This document shows positions 10,832 to 21,009 of a DNA stretch of 64,000 nt, in pieces. The notes under the pieces were generated by a model. It had not been told where the DNA came from, searched no databases, and saw nothing but the letters and a program-made list of their open reading frames with translations. Origin of the DNA: Amorphophallus konjac (lineage: Eukaryota; Streptophyta; Magnoliopsida; Alismatales; Araceae); NCBI GenBank assembly GCA_022559845.1, contig CM040125.1, forward strand, positions 329,909,829 through 329,973,828. The letters run 5' to 3'. The first letter of the stretch is position 1. Every line of letters begins with the position of its first letter. The position numbers were made by a program, and so were the translations under genes.

Positions 10832-11782
10832 GTCGATGCAAGTTTATGTTTATGCATTCATATAGGTCTGTACATACATTGTCAGTCTTCATGCAAGGAC
10901 GGCATAAAGGTTAATGCATATTTTGCGTGTCTAAGGACACCAAATATGTCGGTGCATTTTTATCTTCTTATGCATATCAGGTCCGTGAATATTCTCATCA
11001 GCATGCAGGTCGGTGCAGTCTTTATGGAATGCATATGCAGTCAGTGCATATTTTACCTTAATACATCTATGCACGCCTCTGAAGTAATGCACACTACGTC
11101 AGTGCATTTCTTTTTGTAGAATGTACATATAGACGATGCACTTTTTTGCCTTACACATATATAGATCAGTGCATATGCATGCATTTGGTAAAATAAGGTC
11201 TGTGCAATCTTCGCTTCTCTGCTCGTATAGTTAGTGCACATCCTGCGTGTATGCACACCAGGTCAGTGCATGTTATGATGTGTGTACATAAGGTCGGTGC
11301 AATTTTTGCCTCGAGCATGTAGAAGTCAGTGCATTCTTTGCATAGGGTAGATCAAGTCGGTGCATACTCTGCTTTGTGCGATATAGGTACGTGCATGTTT
11401 CACATTAAGCGCATAATGGTCAGTGCAACTTCTGCATCAAGCTCATATAGGTCGATGCAATTTTTGTTGTTGCACACATGCAAGGGTCGGTGCACGTTTA
11501 TGTCTCATGCATACAGAAGTCGGTGCACTCCTGATGACTGCATGTATAGTCGATGCACGTTTTATCATATGCATACAAGAGTCAGTGCATTATCTGCATC
11601 TTTCACGTTAGGGTCGGTGTATGGTTTATCTTACGCATGTAAGGGTCGGTGCACGTCTCTGCCTTATGCATTCAAAACTTAGTGCACGTCTATCTAATGC
11701 ATGTAAAATGTCTGTGCACTAAAGTCTATGTATGTCTCTAGTCAGTGCATGTTTCGCATCATTCATATAACGAGTCTGTGCG
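10832..11782 (+). repeat. Array of GTCGGTGCA-like motifs every ~32 bp in the Copia C LTR
   Basis: The core GTC(A/G)(G/A)TGCA recurs with variable spacers. In the best-ordered part the cores begin at 11262, 11293, 11325, 11356, 11387, 11419, 11451, 11486, 11519, 11549, 11581, 11613, 11645, 11678, 11710 and 11741. Spacing is 30-35, mostly 31-32. Weaker copies extend left to 10832 (for example 10866, 10948, 10981, 11009, 11040, 11098, 11132, 11165, 11199, 11230). Most units also hold a GCAT between cores. About 30 units in all. It lies upstream of the TATA box, in U3. Confidence 0.85.
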
Positions 11783-12054
11783 TATGAATGTCCTTATGAA
11801 CTCCAGCTCACCAAGTGTTTGATTAAATGCCTCTATTTTAATTGGAAGGATAAATGAAATTCCCATGAGTGAGGCATGTGTTCCAAGACTATGTGACTGA
11901 AGCACGTGATTCGAGGAGACTTGCTCTCCAAGAACTCTCAGCCACGTGTCTTTCTCTCACCCTCCAGATCTGACACATGGGCTCCGATAAGCGCACTCTT
12001 GGTGGAATTTCTGGGTGGAAACGTGATTTCCACGCGCCTCTATTTCATGAGGTT

Positions 12055-12062
12055 TATATATA
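12055..12062 (+). promoter_or_regulatory. TATA box in the Copia C LTR
   Basis: TATATATA within GGTTTATATATAGAAGACC. It is oriented with the element and followed by a GA-rich leader, a normal LTR promoter position downstream of the motif array. Confidence 0.6.
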
Positions 12063-12819
12063 GAAGACCCGGTCGTGCCTTCGATTGATGATGGAAATTT
12101 GAAGAAAAAATCCGAGAGAGAAAATGAGAAGAATAGATCTGAGAAGAAAAACAGAGTGCCGATTTCAGCAGAAATCTGAGAGGAAGAAGAGGGTGAGTCT
12201 GAGAATGAAAGGTGATCATGAGATAGTGAAGAAGAGGGATCTCGAGAGAAGATATTGTGAAGCAATTGAAGCAAGTCTTAAAGATCTGTTCTCCACTATG
12301 ACCTCTGGATTAGATCCAAGGCACATTGCTCCTGCGTGAGCATTTCGGTTTGTCTTTACTGTCAGCCTTCTGATGCTGAACATTTTGATTTTCTATTTTC
12401 ATTTTTCACACTTTTCTAAGCTGTGTATCAGTGGTGGCATAAGCTATAAGGCCCAACGGCTTGAAGCTGTGAATCAGCGGTGGCTTAAGCCGTAATACCC
12501 AGCGGTTGAAGCTCCGAATCAACGGATTGTTGGCAAGCTGTGAGGCCTAGCCGTTCAAGCTGTTTAGCAGCGGAATCCACACTCTGGTTGGAGTGTGGGG
12601 TGGATGTAGGTCCTGAGGACTAAACCACCTACAAAGATCTTGCGTACTGTGGTTTGATTTCCAATGTGTCAACTGTTAGATGTATGCTAGGCTCGTTCCT
12701 ATCTATAATCCTTACGGTTTTTAATTCTGCATTAGTCTAAAGTCTTCAAGTTAAGTTTTAATTTGATCAAATTTTTAGAGGGAGATTCATTCACCGTCCC
12801 CTCGGAATCTTGGTTTGCA

Positions 12820-14188
12820 CCACTACATCGTGCTAACAACCACCGCCGACATTGGGTCCCCTGGAGCGTTATCCAGCGGCCTGCCATTGAGGGCGGCTTA
12901 GGTGTACGATCTCTTTGGCATCTCAAGCTTACCCTCGCGGTGAAGCTCGTCTGGTCCATTCAGCAGTGTACCTCCCTCTGGGCCACTTATGCTCGACAAC
13001 GTTTCAAGTCAGTGCAAGGGTCGACCCAGATCTCTCACTATCCTCACGGTATTCCAAGGAAAACTATTAATGTTGCTCTTGAAGTGGTTAATAATTATAC
13101 CCGTTGGATTATTGGTGATGGAAATCGCATTGATTTCTTGGATGATGCCTGGGCTGGTAATGAACCCTTGCGGCACCGTCTCTTAGCCCCTTACAGGGGA
13201 CCTTCTGCTACCATTCGTGAAGTCCTCTCCAATGCGGGGCATCCTATCAGATTGCTCCTGCCTGATGCTAATATCTTGGATGGCATCCACCTCTCATCGT
13301 ATGCAGACAAGTACATCTGGTCTGCCTCTACATCTGGGACTTTCTCGGTCGAATTAGCTTATGAACAGATTAGACCCATGGGCATCAAACGAAACATTTT
13401 GAAGTTCATCTGCAACTGCTCCTACCATCAGCCTGCTTCCCTTTTTGCATGGAGGATCCTATATAGAGCTGTTCATGTAAACTCCAGAGTCTCTGAGTGT
13501 GGGATTACTACGGCTTCTCGCTGTAGCTGCTGCAGGGATCCACATATAGAAGATTTAAATCATCCCTTCATGGAGGGTGATCTGGCCAATGCATTGTGGA
13601 GTTGGGTGACTCCTCTTTTGGATGCTGGACCTGGCCTTCAGTCCCAAATCACCCAGCGACTTTGGGGCATCCTTAGCTGGTATAACCCACACAATCCTCA
13701 TGGCTTCATTGCTATATACGCCTCCATCCTCATTATCTGGGAAACCTAGAAGGCGAGATGTCAAATGCAATTTCAGGGTCTGCGCATCTCCAGCATTCAT
13801 ATTATCCGCAACATCTATTCCAACATTAGTGCTGCGCTCGAGAAGAAAGTTTTCAAACAACTTTCCAGTGGGCAGTAGCTCAAGCTTATCTTGGATTTTA
13901 GATTCACCCAACGGTCATCTCCCATCACTATCAAGCTAGTCATATGGGTCCCTCCTCTTCAGGGCATGGTGTCAAACGTCGATGGCGCCAGCAAAGGCAA
14001 TCTGGGTCCCAGTGGCGGTGTTGGTTGTATCAGAGATTGCAAAGGGAGTCTTCTACTGGCCTTCATGCATCATTACGGAGTTGGCACCAGTTTCGACACA
14101 GAGATGCGGGCCATGTGTGATGGTATCCGCCTTGCTATTGAGCATGGCCTTCATATTTTTGAAATTCACACTGATTCGGCGATTTTGG
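12820..14188 (+). pseudogene. LINE remnant: RT C-terminus, zf-RVT and RNase H
   Basis: One plus frame runs through the whole segment. It begins in the RT C-terminal part (WVPWSVIQRPAIEGGLGVR) and passes a YIWSASTSGTFSVELAY segment. The zf-RVT zinc-binding region follows (SLFAWRILYRAVHVNSRV, SRCSCCRDPHIEDLNHPF). It ends in a plant-type RNase H (NVDGASKGNLGPSGG, TEMRAM, EIHTDSA), showing the first three catalytic acids. In-frame stops occur at TAG 13747-13749 and again near 13876. The 5' end is cut by the Copia C LTR at 12819. The 3' end is cut by the LARD LTR at 14189, inside RNase H. This is the oldest recognisable layer in the window. Confidence 0.85.
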
Positions 14189-16139
14189 TGTAACGACCCA
14201 AGATCCAAATGTCGGGAAGAACCGGATACCATTCGAATCCTGGCCCGCCGCCCATGAGCCAGGAGTGCTCGGAAGGGCTAAAAGGAGTGTGGAGGTACAA
14301 AGAAATAGGAAATAAAGTAGGGCAATTCAACAATTAACAGAAATAAATAGTCTAACTACAACAACAGAGTCCAGTCCAACATAAAGTACAGTCTAATTCA
14401 GAAGAACGTACCCAACACCGAGTGAACACTCGGCCTGGCGAGCTGACAACTAAGAACCTCCGCACAGCACCCTTGAACCTCGAGCAAGAACCGCCGCACC
14501 TGAAAAGTAGGGATGAGCCTCCAAACAAAGGCTTAGTAGGGGTCCCGCGGAACCCCAACTGAAAACAATGGTGGAAAGGAAAGCAGCACTAGCTAAGCAA
14601 TAGCAACAGCGGTGGAGTAACAACCACGGCGAAGGGAACCCGTTCACCAACCCACGGCAACCGATAAGACCATGGCTCTATAACTACTCCTACTGGTAAC
14701 GGGGGAAAAGGAACTCCCGATCTCACCATCGGGAACCAGACCACACTAACACCACCTATCGAGGCAAAAACCCATGGCAGCTCTATCGTGAAGGCCTATC
14801 CTCCCAGACAAGGCCAACATGGATCACGTTGTCCAAGGTAAGGTGACGACCACGCTGTCATGAACACAACCCTAACAAGACGCAACCTGGGTAAAGCTAC
14901 TGCCACCCTGACCGCTACCTTGGAAACATCAGACGGTCCAAAAAACCACGTCTCGCAGACGGGAAACGAAACCAGAACAGGAGAGTCACGTCTCACGTGA
15001 CAGGAGTACCTACCCACAAGAAGCAACAATGGATGCGTCCACTGACAACTTAGTCCACAGCCTCAGGTGTCCGACTGCAACGCCCCAGGTAGAGACAAGG
15101 ACACCATACAAATAACTACATAACAAGGGTCTAGTCGGGGTCGTGCTCATCAGCACGCGTCCGAAGTCCCCAACCACGTGTGCACACACTGACTGACTAC
15201 GCTACGTCAGGCCCTCTAGCTGGTTTTCCTCCTGGCCCGGACTTGAACCGCCACAGTAGGAGGCCTACGGTAACCAGCCTAAAAATAGTCTCTCTCAGGT
15301 AGCCTCACCACAACTCCCTGGTGGCACCACACGCGTGTCGAAAGGCTATGACTAGTGGGGAGTCACTGATGTGACCACTCTCTGAGGAGAAACAGCAAGA
15401 ACCACGCACGCACCCTACCTTAAAGTCATGAAGAATCAAGTGGCGCCAAGCCACTGGACTCTGGACAGTCCTCTAGACTCACAAAATCTGACGGCCCTTG
15501 AGTCACAAGACTCAAGGTCAAGACCTTTGCACCGAATGGCGCTACACCGTGAATCTGTCCTAACCCATGGGTCAGAAACCTCGGCAAGAAGACTCACGTG
15601 GCAGTTCACAACTGTCGAGACCATTCCCTCGAAAAGGGAACTAAGAAACCCTACAGCCCCAGGCTAGGTAATTGGACTCACAGTCCATAGGCCACACACA
15701 TGGCCCACGTAGAAAACACAGAAGCATGATTCCAAAGGCAACTCACAAGCCGCCAGGCCGATTCCCTATCCCAGGGAAAAGTAGGGAACCTCCAGCCCCA
15801 GGCTAGGTGACTGGACTCGTAGTCCAAGGCCTTACGGACGGCCCACTCGGAAACCACCTTCCGGAGAAACCCATGACATGCGGGGGAAACCCCACCGCAC
15901 GTGCACCGATACACGGTGACTCGATCAACCATAACACAAAGCCCGAAACACACACAAGGTCACCCGGACCCTCTAAATCTATGGGCACATTAATCGAGGT
16001 AACACGGAACCTCCAGACATCCCAGAAACACGGTCATAGAACCATGGGATGTTCGGGACACTTACGGGACCAAAGGTCGATCACTGGGTCACAACCGGGT
16101 CGACCGGAGACCAACACAACGCTAAACGGACACGGTAGG

Positions 16140-16660
16140 CACAAAACCCAAGTGGCGGTCCTCCTTGGACCATCACAGAGCTTGGCGGTTTGGCTAGGAC
16201 TGCATAGACTAGCCTAGCGGTCCAGCTTGTACCGCATAGCCCCAGGTGCCTCCAGAACCCAGGCGGTCACTCCTAGACCGCCAAGAAGGATAACGGTCCA
16301 TTGCCTTACCGCTGGGTGTCACCCAGCGGTCAGCCGCATGGCCGCTATACATCCTGGCCTTGAATAACTACAAAATGCAAAATGGTCATGCCTTGGCCGC
16401 TATTCGGAGAGTAGCGGCTAGTCGCGAGGCCGTCGCTGGACCTAGGTGGTCACCCTCAGGCCGCCATATGCCCACTACAACAAGGACTATAAACGGTCTT
16501 GGCCTGACCGCCACAGGGTGCAAGGCGGTCCACACCAGGCCGCTAAGCCCTTTAGGCAGTCTATCGTGCGACCGTAAAACCAACCAACATAGGGGGGTAA
16601 GTGGCGGCCTCCAGAGGACCGCCAGGGATAGTGGCGGTCCCTAATAGGACCGCTACTTTT
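16140..16660. repeat. GCGGTC/GACCGC hairpin-rich segment in the LARD LTR
   Basis: More than fifteen copies of GCGGT(C) or its complement (G)ACCGC lie in about 500 bases. Many pair locally: for example 16630-16657, AGTGGCGGTCC then a 6-base loop then GGACCGCTACT, an 11-base stem with one G-T pair. The right LTR shows the same segment from about 54540 until its truncation. Confidence 0.65.
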
Positions 16661-17213
16661 CCGCAAACTCGTAAACGGTGAGTTCGGTGGAAAACTCTGT
16701 TCCATGCCCCGTTCACGCCCACATGAAGGGGAAAACAAGGGGAAACTAGTCCCCAACCTCTCTAGCACCGAGAGGATCCATTTGAAGCCCAAAAACGCAG
16801 TTAAAATGCTAGATCCGGCTCACTCCCCAAAAACATGTATTTTTCCTAAAATGCCCAAATAAGCCCGCTCGGCTCATAACGGCCTTCCAAAATCGCGGGA
16901 ATGCAAGTACATGAGTTGGGGATCCATCTCCCTACCTCCACCAAAGATTTGACGTGCCGTGGACGCTGATCCGTGAAGAAAACGCCGTTGGAACTCCGCC
17001 GAGACACGAACTCGCAGCCGAGCATCCACACGCCTCCACGCCTCAATCCTCGCTCCGTCCTCGCCCGTGCCTCGCCTGCGCCGTCCCCGCATCGCCCGTG
17101 CTGCTCTCCATTGTCCTTCGGAGAAGAGAGGGTGAGAGGAGAGAACGTGAGAGAAGAGAGAGGGAGAGAGTGAGAGGAATGAGAGATGGGGAGAGAGAAA
17201 AAGGGTGAGGGGT

Positions 17214-17221
17214 TATTTATA
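17214..17221 (-). promoter_or_regulatory. TATA box in the LARD LTR
   Basis: The minus strand reads TATAAATA. Downstream on that strand (17110-17205) is a long CT-rich stretch. This direction agrees with the polypurine tract and primer-binding site. Confidence 0.6.
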
Positions 17222-17471
17222 GGAAAATCCAAAAATTTTAGAAAATACCAAAAATAGGGAAAAATACTCCCCGTGATCCTCGAAAAATGCACAATACAGT
17301 GGTAACGTCCCAGAGTTAGAGAATGTAACGGTTCACCCTACATGGGATTTCGAAGGTCTGACAGATAAAAAACACGCGTCAACCACTAAACTCGATCTGG
17401 GACCCGCGAAAGCGATCCAAAACCCACGGATCTTGATCTGATAAATAATCCGAAAAATCCGGGGCGTTACA

Positions 17472-17488
17472 GCCCTCCCCCCTTAAGG
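17472..17488 (-). other. Polypurine tract of the LARD
   Basis: The minus strand reads CCTTAAGGGGGGAGGGC immediately before the LTR start TGTAACGCCCC. This fixes the element's orientation. Confidence 0.85.
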
Positions 17489-19218
17489 AAATTTCATCCT
17501 CAAAATTCAGGATAAGCATAGAGACACAGGGGAAGAACACCTCCATCAACTGACAATGCTGTCAGAGCCCCGAACCAACCTCGATTCTCACAAAAGCTCC
17601 TATCCTGAGAGACACAGCCAGACCACAATCACGAATGACACCTCGCTCCGCACGCCGTGCACACCGGTCATTAGAGCATGCACACACCAAAGGACACATT
17701 CTGACATCACCTCAATCACAACAAAACCAATCATGGCACCGCTGCCCCCATCTCGCTCATCGAGGAGACACAGTCCTCATCACGAGAAACAACTACCAAT
17801 CCGTCCTACAATCGGCAGACAAAACCCACACTAGCTTCACAACCAGCTGATTGGTTTCACACCCTGCTCAAGCGAACAACCAATACGGAGCCTCCACCGG
17901 CTCATACCTAGCAAGCCAAGCCCTCACAATAGCACCGGACCAGCTCTGCCAGAAGACAAACTTCAACAAAACCCAGATCTCATCCGGAAAACACACCACA
18001 GAAACGGTCACTCAAGGTCTCGCTGATACACGAACTCACTATTCACGATGCAAAACTAACAACATCTTCTATTTGTGAAAGACCACACACTGGTCACCAG
18101 ATACTTGTCAACAGGGAACCTTCACCAGCCCAATGGGCACGTCCCCACATCGCGACAGGCCATGCCCTGACTCTCACATAGACGATTATCACAACTCGAG
18201 CCAAATCTCGCACGGACACCGCACCCGATCTCGAACTTCACGCCAACTCTACCCTTTCAGGGGAGCACGGCGAAACCAAGTGACAAGATCGTAGTGCCTT
18301 CGGTCTTCACCTAACTCGACTCAGACTTACAGGGAGACCATCCCATGCTGGACATCAAACCAGAGATAACCATCCAACGCCAATGTCCCATCAAGGACCT
18401 CCACCCATAGGCGTCACTCTTTCGTCCTATCTCATTGAATCCTATCTCAATTAATCCAAGAGGACACCTGCCAATCCCAATTCTGCCCTTACCACAGAGC
18501 CACGGGACACTACCAGAATAATTCATGGCACACATCTCTATGGGAGGAAAGTGTCATCGAATATTATGGTAACCTAGTCGCCAACGCCACGACCAATACA
18601 CACGGGTCCCCAAGCAATACACATGTTACCGTGGTCGACCACTCGGTCAACCTGACTAGCAACTCGCAGCCACCAACTGGGACCCATTATCTCTCAGAGA
18701 TCACTTCTCCAAAACACGATCTTTCCCGCAAACACAACTTTCGACACGCGAACAGGGTACTTATACGGCGCACTTGCCAACATATTCCCCAATACTCCAT
18801 CCTACCAGTGGCATGACCACAATATCTCGAGCAACGGCACGGCAACAACATGTCTCGCACAGAGGAACCAATCCTTAAATGCTCAACGTAACCTAAGGAA
18901 TCCGCTCGTAGCAACCAACGCTACGGTCCTGGGACCTGTGGGTTATGGGCCCACCACGCTTCTGTTGCGCACTCTGATCCACGCGCACAGCCAACACGAC
19001 AACTAGAGATTCGCCATCCTAACAATTTATAACTCGGCTGGTCAACCTCAGAAAATAGGGTGAGGAAAGCTCTATTACCTCGAACCCCAAACACAAGTTC
19101 TCTCTCTTAATCTGGCATCCCTCTGCGACTCTATAGGCTCCGATCTGCGACGAATCAGAAAATTCCAACACCAGCCAATAATTCTCTCAAACGCCGCCCA
19201 ACCATCTCTCGCCCTTCC
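17489..19218 (-). other. LARD interior, 3' half, no coding capacity seen
   Basis: 1.73 kb without a supportable ORF on either strand; short open frames here match nothing I recognise. The last five bases, CTTCC (19214-19218), are the left target duplication of Copia A. The interior continues at 51412 after the nest. Confidence 0.6.
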
Positions 19219-20273
19219 TGTTGTGTAGTGGACAACGGATCTAGAGGGGAGGGGTGAATAGATCTGCCCCTCTTTTCGCAATGCAACCCTCTGTATAGCT
19301 AGATAATGATAATAGCAGCGGAATATAAGTAGCTAAACGAAGAACACAGTGATTTGCTTAACAAGATGATTATGCAATATAGATATTGAACCTAAGCATG
19401 CATCTAACACAAAGTAATCGCACAAGCAAACCACAACACATGAGATTTTAAGGTGGTTCGGACTGAATCTCCAGTCCTACGTCCACCCCTCACCAAATCC
19501 GGTGAGGCTCCACTATTGCCACACACTGAATCGCAAATCAGAAAGACCACCGATTGCCTTCCTACTAACCGCCGGTAGGGACGTCAACACCGCAGATCGG
19601 ACAGCTTCCGATTACCTTCCTACTAACCACCGGTAGGGACGATCTTCAGTTCCAAATGTTTGAATGAAATGGAAAAGAACAAGATATGAAAACACTCAAA
19701 CAAGATATTAAATATGTTCAAAGAGAAAAGATCTTGTCTGAGTTTGCTGGAGCTTGAATCTGATGATTCACTTGGCTTGGAGTTGATCTCCTCTTGAAGT
19801 AGGTTGAATCAATTGGAGATATGATGAAGAGCTTCTTCCCATAGTACTATTCACAGCTACAGTAACTCATACTCCTTTCCCTTGAACACACCCTTGCAGC
19901 TTCTATGGATCACCTTGAGATGAGGAAGAGGAAGATGATTGCAGCTTTTTCTTCACTTGGCTTGAAGTTGATTTCCTCTTGAAGTAGCTTCAATCACTTG
20001 AAGATTTGATGAAGAACTTCTTCCCGGAGTAGCTTGATTTCCTTTTTGAAACACCTTGCTTGTGGCTTCCTTTGATCACCCTTCTTATCCTTGAGTGCTT
20101 CTAGCTTTGGTGGAGGTTGCTTGCTTCAGATCTCACCTTGAAACACCTTGGATGGATGAAGAACTCCAGCCCGAAGTACTGTTCACGGAGGTGCTACAGT
20201 ACCTCGAAAATGGCCTCCCTTGATCTCTCTTGAAGCCTTGAAGCATTAGAGTTTCTAACCCCTCATGTGTTGG

Positions 20274-20280
20274 TTTTATA
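20274..20280 (-). promoter_or_regulatory. TATA box in the Copia A 3' LTR
   Basis: The minus strand reads TATAAAA within GGGTTATAAAACC. It is conserved in the other LTR at 50564-50570. Confidence 0.65.
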
Positions 20281-20419
20281 ACCCTTGGAATGGTCCTTGG
20301 ACACCCCCCAGACCAGATCCATAAATCATGGGAGATTATGTGAGTTGTGATTAAACAAATACATGGAAAGGGGCTGGCCACGAGGTGGAATTCGAAGTCA
20401 AACATGGCTGCATCGGGGC

Positions 20420-20665
20420 TGGCGGTCGACCAGAATTCATGGGGCGGTCGACCGGAATCTGTAAAATCTCCAACATGTCAGTTCTGGGAGAACCGGTCGA
20501 CCGGAAGAGTAGGGGCGGTCGACTGAAACCTGTAAATCCTGGAGTGGTTCATTTCTGGAAGAACCGGTCGACCGGGAAGGCAGGGGCGGTCGACTGAAAC
20601 CTGTAAAATGTGAAATTCTTAGGCTCTGGCAAATCTGGTCGATCGGCCAAGGTGTGTAGGTTGAC
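20420..20665. repeat. Four 71-bp units each with two GTCGAC sites 22 bp apart (Copia A LTR)
   Basis: Sites begin at 20425/20447, 20496/20518, 20567/20589 and 20638/20660. The step between units is exactly 71 and within pairs exactly 22. The flanks are GGGCGGTCGACC and ACCGGTCGACCGG. The last pair here is mutated (GTCGAT, GTTGAC), but both are intact GTCGAC in the other LTR (50928/50950). The array sits upstream of the TATA box, in U3. Confidence 0.9.
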
Positions 20666-20808
20666 CGAAAACACCTATACCAGAAAAAATGAAGTGTTAG
20701 ACCAATGAAACATGTTCATAAGTCAAGATATTCATGTCCTCATCAATTTCATGTATTTTGGGATTGAAATCAACTTAGAATATGCTTTGAGCATTTCTAA
20801 ATTTTGTT

Positions 20809-20863
20809 CCGGGGGCTCCGCCCCCGGACACCCCCGCAAGGGACGTTGCCCCCTTGACCCCCG
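20809..20863. repeat. Paired GC-rich hairpins in the Copia A U3
   Basis: CCGGGGGC-TCC-GCCCCCGG (20809-20827) is a perfect 8-bp stem with a 3-base loop. A second stem of the CAAGGG..CCCTTG type follows at about 20835-20855. It is embedded in AT-rich LTR sequence. The same block is at 51099-51150 in the other LTR, where the second stem is CAAGGGG..CCCCTTG. Confidence 0.75.
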
Positions 20864-21009
20864 CGACCTGACCGGGCAGGTCGATCCGCGTGCGAGGGCG
20901 CAACATTGAGCTTTCACCTTTGCCATTTCCACTGAATTCCTTCGTATCTGTCATGAACAAAACATCGCGTGTGTCAGTCACATGAGAGTGGAAAGTATCA
21001 ATGACTAAT

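Larger units (their letters stand above)
9822..12819 (+). mobile_element. 3' end of a Sirevirus-type Ty1/Copia element (Copia C)
   Basis: Contains the end of an internal region, a polypurine tract ending at 10710 and a complete long LTR (10711-12819). Everything upstream, including gag-pol and the 5' LTR, is missing. It is replaced at 9821 by the Tat element, which either inserted here or recombined. The right end abuts a LINE reading frame, so this element was inserted in the LINE. The GGGGGAG polypurine tract, long LTR and coiled-coil ORF near the 3' end fit the Sirevirus lineage. Confidence 0.75.
10711..12819 (+). repeat. 3' LTR of Copia C (about 2.1 kb)
   Basis: Starts TGTTGGAACC right after the polypurine tract. 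It ends near ...CTTGGTTTGCA at 12819, where a LINE reading frame begins. The end segment (ATTCACCGTCCCCTC..CA) resembles the end of the Copia B LTR (ATCCCCCCTTC..ACA). It contains an (AT)n tract, a long regularly spaced motif array, a TATA box and a 5' leader-like segment rich in GAGA. The 3' boundary could be off by a few tens of bases because no partner LTR is present. Confidence 0.7.
14189..17471 (-). repeat. 3' LTR of the LARD (left copy, complete)
   Basis: 3283 bp, from TGTAACGACCC at 14189 to GGGGCGTTACA at 17471. Bases 14189-16418 align by eye with 52582-54803, with many substitutions, more than in the inner LTR pairs. It was inserted into the RNase H codons of the LINE; the expected left target sequence is TTTGG at 14184-14188. 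Confidence 0.85.
19219..21009 (-). repeat. 3' LTR of Copia A, outer part
   Basis: Begins TGTTGTGTAGTGG and matches 49509-51298. It is interrupted after CTAAT (21005-21009), the left target duplication of the Tekay element. The remaining 113 bases resume at 42134. The joined length (about 1904) equals the intact 5' LTR (1903). Confidence 0.93.

Noticed and set aside
10832..11782. Regular repeats with variable spacers look like a CRISPR array
   Set aside because: The repeat core is only about 9 bases and degenerate, there are no cas genes, and the array sits inside a plant LTR upstream of a TATA box.
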